Of a DNA stretch of 64,000 bases, positions 55,900-64,000 are shown piece by piece. A model generated the notes under the pieces. The model saw nothing but the letters and a program-made list of their open reading frames with translations, was not told the origin of the DNA and made no database searches. This DNA comes from Megaleporinus macrocephalus. Taxonomy: Eukaryota > Chordata > Actinopteri > Characiformes > Anostomidae. The position numbers were made by a program, and so were the translations under genes. The stretch lies in the NCBI GenBank assembly GCA_021613375.1, contig CM038704.1:2607647-2671646 (forward strand), written 5' to 3'. Every line of letters starts with the position of its first letter. The first letter of the stretch is position 1.

Positions 55900-56392
55900 T
55901 CCTAACAGTATGGTCACACTGAGCTTTCCCATAGAATTCCATGTAAAACAGATACCGGGGCAGTTTGGGACCTGGTGTAGGGTTAATGTCTAGTTTTGTA
56001 ACAGCCGAGCAGAATGAATATTCATATCAGCAACTACATGCTAATATCAGATTTAACCAGGATAATTATGGGTGTTATGGAGGGGAAACACCCTCCAGTC
56101 TCACCAGCACCAGCAGTTCTTAGAGTTTGGTTAGATTTCTGTTGGCATAGCAAAAAACCTGTCACACTGTTTTAATGATAATCTATCAGAGATAAACAAT
56201 AATCCTGTTTTGATGGATGCCGTGTTCCGCGGAGCTTGTCGCTGCGCTCCACACAACAAAAACCCATGTCTGTGCAGCGCCCCCCATTGAACAGTAACAC
56301 TCCTGATAGCACAGTGGTGAAGTTTCCATGATCAGTGCAAAAGCAGCCTAAAATGAACACCAGCATAATCTAAAACCTAAACAAATCGTTGC

Positions 56393-56617
56393 TGTCCAAT
56401 GAAAATCAAGTATCTTCAAAATTTACAAACTTTACAGGAGAGACCAAAACATTTCACTTTCAATGGAAGTCAATGGAACCAGAATTTTTTCCAAGCTATT
56501 TTAGAGCATTTCTATTGGTCCGTGAAAGTTTTGCACAATGTAAATGCCCACTCGTGTTCAAATGATGTAGAAAACTTAAAATCGACAAAAACTGAGAATC
56601 TAGTTTTTCATTGGACA
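56393..56617. mobile_element. Short inverted-repeat element (MITE) inserted in the array
   Basis: Left end TGTCCAATGAAAA (56393-56405) and right end TTTTCATTGGACA (56605-56617) are perfect inverted repeats. Length is 225 bp with no coding capacity. It separates array units one and two. The related expanded copy is at 41167-42000. Confidence 0.8.
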
Positions 56618-57848
56618 GTGACCAAATTCCTGTTTGTGCCTTTACCTGATTGGTTAGTGGACACAGAAAAGTGGTCAGTGCTCAGAGGCTAAAGCAGATG
56701 CAGAGGCTGTTTGGGACATTTGGGTATTTTTGCACCAGGGCAGGAGAATGAATATTCATATCAGCAACTACAAGCTGAAATCAGACTTAGCCAGAAGAAC
56801 CAGGTAAATTATGGTGGTTTGGTTAGATTTCTGTTTGCATAGCAAAGAACTGTCCGAATATTTTAATGATAAGCCTGTCGTGATGGATGCTGTGACTGTG
56901 CGGCGCATCCCATTGAACAATAACGCAGTGTAATGAAAAATGTTCCACGATCAGTGCAAAAGCAGCTTAAAATATGGACACGAATTGAATCTAAAAACTA
57001 AACAAAGTCCTGTTTTGGCCTTGCTTTGTTCAAAAAGAGCTTTCTCCATGCTGGCCGAGTTCTGAGCCTTCCCATAGAACTCCATGTAAAGCAGACGCAG
57101 TAGCTGTTGGGGACCTGATGGAAGGTTAATGGCTCGTTTATGCAAACAGGGGAGGAGAATAATCACTCATATCAGCAACTACATGATAAAATCAGACTTA
57201 GCCAAAAGAACCAGGTCAATTATGGTGGTTTGGTTCTGAGTTTGGTTAGATTTCTGTTTGCATAGCAAAGAACTGTCCGACTATTTTAATGATAAGCCTG
57301 TCGCAATAGATGCTGTGACTGTGCGGCACATCCCATTGAAAAACAACGAGGTGCAGTGGATAATGTTCCACGATCAGTGTAAAAGCAGCTTAAAATATGG
57401 ACACAAATATAATCTAAAATCTAAACAAAGTCCTGTTTTTGCCTTGCTTTGTTAAAAAAGAGCTTTCTCCGTGCTGGCCGAGTTCTGAGCCTTCTCATAG
57501 AACTCCATGTAAAGCAGATGCAGAGTTTGGTCCCAGAGATGGGGAACTGATGGAAGGTGCAGAATGATCACACATATCAGCAACTACATGATTTCTGGAT
57601 TTCTGTTGGATTTCTGTTTGCATAGCAAAGAACTGTCAGACTATTTTAATGATAATCTAACAGAGATAAACAATAAGCCTGTTGCGATGGATGCTGTGAC
57701 TGTGCGGGGCATCCCATTGAAGAACAACGAGGTGCGGTGGATAATGTTCCACATTTAATGCAAAAGCAGCTTAAAATTAAACATATAATCTAAAAAATAA
57801 ACAAAATCCTGTTTGTGCCTTGCTTTTTTTAAGAAGAGCTTTCTCCAT

Positions 57849-57897
57849 ACATGGAGTTCTATGAGAAGGTTCTGAGCCTTCTCATAGAACTCCATGT
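57849..57897. repeat. Perfect 21-bp palindrome arms
   Basis: 57849-57869 (ACATGGAGTTCTATGAGAAG plus G) pairs perfectly with 57877-57897 around a 7-base loop. It was made by an inverted duplication of the unit junction and is found in only one of the array units. Confidence 0.92.
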
Positions 57898-58390
57898 AAA
57901 GCAGACGCAGTAGCTGTTGGGGACCTGATGGACGGTTAATGGCTCGTTTATGCAAACAGGGGAGGAGAATAATCACTCATATCAACAACCACATGATAAA
58001 ATCAGACTTAGCCAGAAGAACCAGGTCATTTATGGTGGTTTGGTTCTGAGTTTGGTTGGATTTCTGTTTGCATAGCACATAATTGTCAGACTATTTTAAT
58101 GATAATCTAACAGAGATGAACAATAAGCCTGTCGCGATGGACGCTGTGACTTTGCGGGGCATCCCATTGAAGAACAATGAGGTGCGGTGGATACTGTTCC
58201 ACATTCAGTGCCTTGCTTTGCTCAAGCAGTGCTTTTCCCATGCCAACCAGGTTCTGAGCCTTCCCATAGAACTCCATGTAAAGCAGATGCAGAGGCTGAT
58301 GGAAGGTTAATGGCTCGTTTATGCAAACAGGGGAGCAGAATCATATCAACAACCACATGATAAAATCAGATTTAGCCCGAAGCACAAGGA

Positions 58391-58930
58391 AAACTCCGCC
58401 TTGGAGATGGAAACACCCTGCAGTCCAAGTTCGGAATGGTGTGCAAACTCAGGGGAGGTGGGAGGAGGAGAGAGAAACAGGAGTGTGAATTAGTGGCTGT
58501 GCAGGACGTGTGCTGGCTCAACTGGAACTGAAATATCTCCCAGCTCTCCACACTTTCCCCAGACAGCCCGCGAGAGCGGCAGCTGACATTTCCTGCTGAT
58601 ACGACTCCGCTCCTTGTTTATCGCCCGACCACCCCTCGCTCTCTGACTTCCAAGGAAACAACAGTGCACAACCGAAACATGCTAATCTTCCGTTTGTCAG
58701 CGCGGAGGGCTGACAGGGAGGGGGAGGGAGGGAGGGGGGGGGGGGGGCGCGATTCGGATTCAACGCAAACAGGATGGGAGTGCATGAAAGTACGACGCAG
58801 ATCGGCACGCTGTGATAAAGACACAAGGCCCTGGAATCTTTTCCAGGCGCGGGGAGCCGTTTACTGGAGCTCTCTGAGGAATAGCGCGCTACAGTAAAGA
58901 GGAAGTCGCTGCAAACAGGTTCGCGTTTGA
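58391..58930. other. Unique CpG-containing DNA downstream of the gene
   Basis: Contains CACACTTTCCCCAGACAGCC, GCTCCTTGTTTATCGCCC and a G-run at 58735-58747. Frames on both strands (up to 102 codons) are unrecognised. It could be regulatory. Confidence 0.35.
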
Positions 58931-58939
58931 TGGTTCAGA

Positions 58940-58945
58940 TTTAAT
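58940..58945 (-). terminator. Candidate polyadenylation signal ATTAAA
   Basis: On the reverse strand ATTAAA lies about 150 bases beyond the stop codon of the terminal exon. Cleavage would fall near 58910-58930. The 3' untranslated region would be about 58920-59097 and contains a T-rich run at 58990-59001. An AATAAA on this strand was not seen closer to the stop. Confidence 0.55.
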
Positions 58946-59097
58946 AGACACGCTTAAATCAAACATGCAGGTACACGGAATGAGAGGAAAAAAAAAAAAG
59001 TATACAGAACGTCCAACAACATGCTCCCTTAAAGTGCTGGAATAAATTCAGTCGGATGCGTCCATTAAGGAGCACTTCTAGGTCCTCGTCGTGTCCC

Positions 59098-59713
59098 TCA
59101 GGGATCTGGCTTGTCCTCGTCGTCACTGTCCAGTTCCTCGGTTTCTATGACGCGTACAGGCTTCTTACACGGCTGAGTCGCAGCTCTCGTGGTCTCGCCT
59201 CCATCCGTCTCTCCGTGTGCCTCTGCTTCCCTCTCTGTGTGGCGACGGCTGGAGGAGCGAGAGGTCTGAGGCACGTCCTCCTCGATCCTCAGCCCCTCCT
59301 CTATCCTCTCACTCAGCTCCTGGATCAGCCCTTCCGACTCCTGAGGGAGGGGGGAGGCTGCGGCTGGCGCTTCCACCCTCAGTGAACCGGAGCTGGGCTC
59401 GGGTCGGAAGGCAGGCTCTCCTCTGTTTTCTCCAGTCCGAGGGACGCTGCTGTCTTCCTCCTCTCTCCTGCTCCTGCTGCTGGGGTCGTCCTCCTCTCCC
59501 TCAATGCTGCTGCTGCTGCTGCTGGAGTCGTCCTCCTCTCCCTCACTGCTGCTGCTGGAGCTTTCCTCCTCCTTTTGCTGCCGCTTTTGCTCCTCCTCCT
59601 CCTCGATCACGAGTTCAGCAGCTTCCTCCAGAATGGCCAGCTCCAGGTCCAGGTGGTCCTTGTGCAGCTTGGCTTTACGCAGCGGCTTGGCCAGCGCGAC
59701 CACATGCTTGGAC
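59098..59713 (-). CDS. 3'-terminal coding exon of an unidentified gene, acidic Ser/Glu-rich C-terminus
   Basis: In reverse, a polypyrimidine tract and AG (59714-59715) precede an exon that starts with one base of a split codon and then encodes about 204 residues to TGA at 59098-59100. Residues 1-45 are a charged helix-like segment (SKHVVALAKPLRKAKL, then LELAILEEAAELVIEEEEE). Next come Ser-rich blocks with SEGEEDD and IEGEEDD, a Pro/Ala stretch, a second helical piece (EGLIQELSERIEEGL), and an acidic end, EELDSDDEDKPDP. The S-E-E/D pattern fits casein kinase 2 targets. There is no membrane segment or zinc motif. An internal GTG or ATG start is unlikely because the splice acceptor is good. I do not recognise the family. 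Upstream exons must lie above 59715, and none is convincing within the window. Confidence 0.72.
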
Positions 59714-60040
59714 CTAAAAAGGGAAACAAAGGTGATCAGACGAAACTGGACAGCAGGGTCAGTAATACAAACACCAGGAGACCAACGAGGGTAGCGATGA
59801 CCTTCAAATGCAAAGAGATGATCAACATATGGTCATTTTACACTTCCAGTCAAATCAATCCAACTAAAGGTTTTCATATACAGAGTCATCCAACTAGCAG
59901 TGAAACGCTTTGACAACTGCAGCTCACATGAAACAATAGATTATATGAAGATAGAATATCTTAAATATTAAAAAATATAAATATGTATGTGAAGCTAAGA
60001 GCAAGAACAACAAATAAAACAGTATTAAAACGTTGACCTC
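59714..60040 (-). other. Presumed intron start region of the same gene
   Basis: Lies upstream (in gene direction) of the terminal exon. AT-rich with no second exon recognised. The repeats at 60041 and 60535 would be intronic if the gene continues to the right. Confidence 0.4.
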
Positions 60041-60285
60041 CACATTTAACCTATCCGTGCAGTGAAACACCCACAAATACACACACTAGTGAACATACAC
60101 ACACTAGGGGGCAGTAAACACACTTGCCCGGAGCAGTGTGCAGCCCCATCCAAGAGTTTGAGGTTAGGTGTCTTGCTCAAGGGCACTTCAGTCATGTGCT
60201 GTTGGTCCATGGGATCAAACTGGTGACCCTCCAGTCACAAGACTGGATCTCTAACCTTCAGCCCATGACTGCCCCCAAAGGTAGG
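60041..60285 (+). mobile_element. Dispersed repeat, unexpanded copy
   Basis: ATTTAACCTATCCGTGCAGT, CACACACTAGTGAACATACA, CACTAGGGGGCAGTAAACAC, CTTGCTCAAGGGCACTTCAG and CTAACCTTCAGCCCATGACT. Same element as 21030-21272 and the expanded 31866-33118. Confidence 0.8.
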
Positions 60286-60534
60286 CCTGCCGCAGCATAG
60301 ACAGACAGTATGAGAGAATAAGATAAAAATATATTCTGACCCAAATACAGTCAATCAGCCTTAATTCATAACTGGAGCTCCAATGCACTGCTGACCAACA
60401 GTACAAGTCAATAGTCACCCAAAACGTTTCCATAAATCAACCCCCAAAACTTCCCTCAACGAGACTTCACACCAAATCCAGCTCTCTGTGGAGCTGCTTA
60501 GCCTCTAGATTACATTTGCAATTTCTGTTGTTTC

Positions 60535-61047
60535 TACTCAAAAGTTTAGGATCACTTTAGAATTTCATTTCATGCAATTTTCATGCAGTTCACAAACAAT
60601 ATTGTACATTTCTCAATTAATGTAAGTGTATCAGATGATTTTTAAAGAATAAAAATGTTTATATTAAAGTTTATTTTTGTATAGAGGCTTATTTTACATA
60701 TAGTCCTATTATCAGTAATTCTCAGTCCTCTGTCTAAATCTCCTGGTACGACCACCAATCCAAGTTAAGGATGTTATTGGACTAATTGGTTGTTAGGACA
60801 CTCTTGCTCAATTGTGATGCACAGCTGAAAAACATTCTACTAATAAGTGAGTATAAAAGGGAACAACATTCTAGGTTAGTTTAGTATCTGAAGATCAGCA
60901 GTTGATGGCTTGCTGACCGACTCACAATGACCAGAAAGAAACAACTTTCTTTAGAGACCCGTCAGTCCATTGTTGTGTTAAGGAAGAAGATACTCCATTA
61001 AAACAAGAACATTTCACTGTGATCCCAAACTTTTGAGCGCTAGTGTA
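60535..61047 (+). mobile_element. Internally deleted Tc1-like transposon
   Basis: Left end CTCAAAAGTTTAGGATCAC (60538) and right end GTGATCCCAAACTTTTGAG (61018-61036) are inverted repeats with one mismatch, and outer GCGCTAGTGTA is at 61037-61047. From 60927 the frame begins MTRKKQLSLETRQSIVVLRK, a typical Tc1-like transposase start, but only about 20 residues remain before the deletion joins to the right end. Nonautonomous. Confidence 0.82.
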
Positions 61048-62508
61048 CTTTCCGTCCAGAGGTTCACTATTATTGGTTCTAAATAGAAACCGTCAAGAAG
61101 ACCTGTAGCCTCTACATACTGCACATGCAAATACGTCTCGGCACAAATAACAGCTGACACCAAATTTATGTTTTAGTTTTAGTTTCCAGGAAGTTGTACT
61201 GTGTCCTAAATCTGTCTGCACGAGTGACTGTAGTGAAGACCTGGATTGTGTTTAAGCAGGCTGAGCGCCGGTCGGTGGATGTATTTAAAGAAAAGGTTTT
61301 GGGTGACTAGTGACGTGTTTGTTGGCGAAGTTAGCCGAACTTAATAGGCAAAATTTGGCCAATCTGTGTGCATAAAGTGGAAAATCGTGTAAATTTGATT
61401 TGTGGGCAGAATGAGATTTTCCAAATCTTGACATTTATTAGTTTAATATGGAAAATAATCTCAAAAATAAAAAGAATATGTCTTGTTTTTGGGTTGGTTG
61501 CCATTTTGATGAAGCAACAAATACAGAAAAACACTGTTACTATAAAGCAGGGCCGAAAGGTTTTGGCGAAAAAATAGTGAATTTTTCGACTAACATTGCG
61601 AGTACAAGTGTTTTCTATATACTTTTTTGGCCGAGAAGATCAGCATATACTTTTCTGGCTTGAATATCTTGACTATATGTCCCAGAACATGCATGTTTGG
61701 TTGATTCCAATTATAAAATCAGGCCACCAGTTTTAGGTTATTGGCTAAATTCCCTTAATTCCCACTGACGTACAACTTGCAGTATGCAATTTGAATGGTT
61801 GCTCTAATATCCCAGGTGGTTGTTAAGGTTTTGCTAGTTGTTTGCTGTGGTTCCACAGTAGGTGGTAGCCGAACCAGACCAAACATTCCAGATAGTTTTG
61901 ATATCTTGAAAGCTGCCTGACGAGATAGGAGACCAAATAAGAAGAAGAGTGTGTATTGCATAAGGATGGTTTGATTTCCTATGATTATATGAATAATTTA
62001 ATCTAAAATTGGGAGAAGATCTGCTGGCATGAGGTGGAAAAGTTAGAATAAGCCATGTGTGTCATTACAGCACCTACATGATGGTAAACTGCTATCATGT
62101 CCTACCCAGAACCCAGAAGAAGAATCCAAAGCTTGTCTGAAATCAGGCTCTTCCAGAACTGTCTGGTGTGTTTGAACTCCCACATGCAAGGTGGACCTCA
62201 TCAGGGTGTCCCACAGATCTCCACCCTCATTAGTTGGGCCACTGCTGGTCCTGACGGGCGGCTCTGAAATTCAACAGAGCCATAAAACCAAGCCAGATCT
62301 TTCCATCTTGAGTGTTCTGATGCTGCACCTAAGCATGACAGCCTACGTCATGTATAGGTTTAGCACATGGATGGAAAACACGACTAAATTCAGATTTTCC
62401 CTGCCGAAATTTAGTAAAACTCAAAACCTTCGGAAACCTGGCTTGTGACTCACGTGGACATGTACATGTCCCAGCTGCTCTGGGATCAGATTTTAATAAG
62501 CTGGGAAA
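61048..62508. other. Unassigned DNA
   Basis: AT-rich at 61320-61680. 61780-61830 has a CCAGGTGGTTGTTAAGG phrase like the Tc1-family debris elsewhere. 62190-62448 is open in the forward frame for 85 codons without a recognisable domain. No exon of the neighbouring gene was found. Confidence 0.35.
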
Positions 62509-63102
62509 GGGCGCATCCGAGATTTCCTACTTACTATACTACTCAGTAGAAGAAATCAGTACACGACCGTGGCTAGTGTGTCTAAATACTAGGTGGTTAT
62601 CTAACAGTACACGAACGTTACCTGGATGACCCCCAGAATTGGCAGCCGTTTTTAAGTAGGCGATCTCAGCACCTGGTGCTATCCCATGATGCACTGGGAG
62701 CCAGGGAGGAGTTCAAAGAGAAGGAAAAACAGTGGAAAGAGGAACGTTGGCTGTGAGTATGTAGCTACTGCTGGTGAACTGCTGCTAAAGATACTTTAGT
62801 TCATTCTAAGGTAAATTATTATTACATTTCTTGCTGATTCATCTTCGACACAGTCCGAGTACAGATTCAGATACGAACACAGGATCTAAAATAAAATCTC
62901 AACGGGGCTTTTAATGAGCAGTGGGACGTCTACAGCGGTGGTCTTGCTTCACAGGACCTCGGTAAGACGGTGGACATAGTGGTTCCGAGGTTGTGTGGAT
63001 ACTAAACGCTCACGTACTGAAGGAGCTCAACTGATTTACTGCTTGAGCAGCAGCACATCCTGGCTCCTATCTAGTACCTAGTCTGGGATTTCAGACGCAC
63101 CC
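62509..63102. mobile_element. Inverted-end short element
   Basis: Left end GGGCGCATCCGAGATTTCC (62509) and right end GGGATTTCAGACGCACCC (63085-63102) are imperfect inverted repeats. The phrase ATCCCATGATGCACTGGGAG inside is typical of short fish elements and resembles CAATCCCATGATGCAGCG at 51075. No coding capacity and no clear target duplication. Confidence 0.6.
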
Positions 63103-64000
63103 AGAGTCTCTGACTGCCTCGTCAACATCACGTTACGTACAAGAAGGTCAACAAGCTGGTGAACTCCAGCTTACAGGAGATAAAGTTCTTTGATTTCCAG
63201 ACAGCCACTGGGGGACGGGCCAGACAGAGCCGGAGTTTGTATGTGGGGAGGGAAGTCGCAACACCGCCGGTGTTAGCATTCAACTCACAGAGCAGCTGTC
63301 TCCATGGCTACAGTTGGGAAAACTCTGCCGTAGCACTTTAGTTCATGCTTATCAGTCCTGCTCTCTGGTGGAGTAATTATTTTCGGGCCGAGACGGCTCT
63401 TCTCCCTCTCTCTCTCTCTCTCTCTCTCTCGCTCTCTCGCACTCTCGCACTCTCGCACTCTCTCGCTCTCTCATCCACACAAAACCACAGATCCCTCACT
63501 TGAACTCTCGCTGGCACATGCTCGCGTATACGGATTTGCCACATTCCCACCAATAAACATACTTTTCCTGCACACGGCACATGCAAATGAAACCAAAACC
63601 CTTCCCGAGGACCCTCATTCATCCCGCATGCTCCCACAAAGGAGGTCCCCTGAGCGCTGCACTGAACAGCGACATGACAAAGAGGAGGAATCAGCTACAA
63701 TGTGCTCCATGTAAAGAGCCTAATGCCGGGGGTGGGGGGTGGGGGGTGGGGGGGGCGCCATGCATTATTCATGCGACGGCCGCGTCCGGGTCGCTGGCAA
63801 AACTCAAGTGCCAACTATTGAGCGCTCCGAGCAGCGAGCGGCCTCCATCGCCATGGTGATTAGCGGACGGCCGGGGACGGGTCGCGCTCCGGGGCGGGTT
63901 TGGGGTCGCGGGTTATTCTCCGGGCGATGAAAAGCGGGCACGTCTGAGCCGCCCCGTCACTATTGAGAGGACCCGCGGCCCTGGTGCTTCAATTAACCCA
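63103..64000. other. Unique, increasingly CpG-rich end of the window
   Basis: A TC-rich run (63400-63475) is followed by unique sequence. 63770-63980 is very CpG-rich (ATTCATGCGACGGCCGCGTC, GGACGGCCGGGGACGGGTCG). It could be a CpG-island promoter or a conserved element. Whether it serves the reverse-strand gene ending at 59098 is unknown. Confidence 0.45.
63728..63755 (+). other. Strong G-quadruplex motif
   Basis: Four G-runs of 5, 6, 6 and 8 separated by single T loops, at the edge of the CpG-rich block. Single-base loops are the most favourable quadruplex geometry. Confidence 0.9.

Larger units (their letters stand above)
55900..58390 (+). repeat. Tandem array of about 380-430-bp units
   Basis: The phrase CATAGAACTCCATGTAAAGC (first copy diverged) recurs at about 55930, 57074, 57497, 57886 and 58266. 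A further copy without it starts near 56690. Each unit carries CATATCAGCAACTACATG, TTTCTGTTTGCATAGCA, GACTATTTTAATGATAA and GTGCGGGGCATCCCATTGAA. Forward frames of 60-75 codons recur in several units (NNKPVAMDAVTV), but amino-acid changes are as common as silent ones, so I do not call coding. Confidence 0.85.

Overview
The window looks like repeat-rich nuclear DNA of a ray-finned fish. It holds several decayed Tc1/mariner-type transposons, a tRNA-derived SINE with the usual fish body, short inverted-repeat elements (one a clear hAT type with an 8-bp target duplication), a LINE-like tail ending in ATTGA repeats, and dispersed repeats familiar from otophysan fishes (characins, catfishes and relatives). 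That placement is inference. I see no bacterial operons, CRISPR arrays, rRNA genes or intact tRNA genes.

Coding content is very low. The only segment I would call a real protein-coding exon is a reverse-strand terminal exon at 59098-59713, with a splice acceptor, an acidic Ser/Glu-rich C-terminus, a stop codon and a downstream ATTAAA signal. The rest of that gene must lie at higher coordinates, probably outside the window. The longest open frames (up to about 1050 codons) are artefacts of tandem repeats whose units lack stop codons.

Layout: 1-1700 is a 20-bp minisatellite running into a SINE body. 1700-5060 holds Tc1-like debris, a 24-bp array, an 84-bp-arm palindrome and a 36-bp array. 5933-8390 is a 73-bp array carrying a telomere-like motif. 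9057-11815 is a 16-bp GT-rich array. 11816-16486 holds CpG-richer unique DNA, a composite tandem block and a dispersed repeat. 16487-17715 is a second 20-bp array plus SINE. 19426-20893 is a 38-bp array. 21273-23090 is unique, possibly regulatory. 23100-28437 holds repeat debris, a second 36-bp array and a 21-bp array. 28478-30505 is a long inverted repeat around Tc1 debris. 31866-33118 is a CA-rich array inside a dispersed element. 35423-35905 is a 54-bp array. 36307-37165 is a Tc1-like transposase fossil. 37966-38605 is a foldback element with 175-bp arms. 40753-42000 holds an inverted repeat and two arrays. 42541-43427 is a long GA tract. 44816-46754 is a hAT-type element filled by a 36-bp array. 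47200-49345 is a second 73-bp array. 50913-55400 is mixed mobile-element debris. 55900-58390 is a tandem array of about 400-bp units. 58391-59713 is the 3' end of the gene, followed by intron and further transposon remnants to the end.

By my tally of coordinates about a third of the window is tandem repeat. The main pattern is that many of the arrays are internal amplifications of dispersed mobile elements, and unexpanded relatives of several of those elements are present in the same window. The clearest case is the 20-bp arrays: their unit is the box-A (D-arm) part of a tRNA-derived SINE head, repeated about 70 and 50 times directly upstream of the SINE body. Between the arrays are low-repeat, CpG-containing blocks with homeodomain-like AT cores. 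They could be conserved regulatory elements, but this cannot be shown from one sequence.
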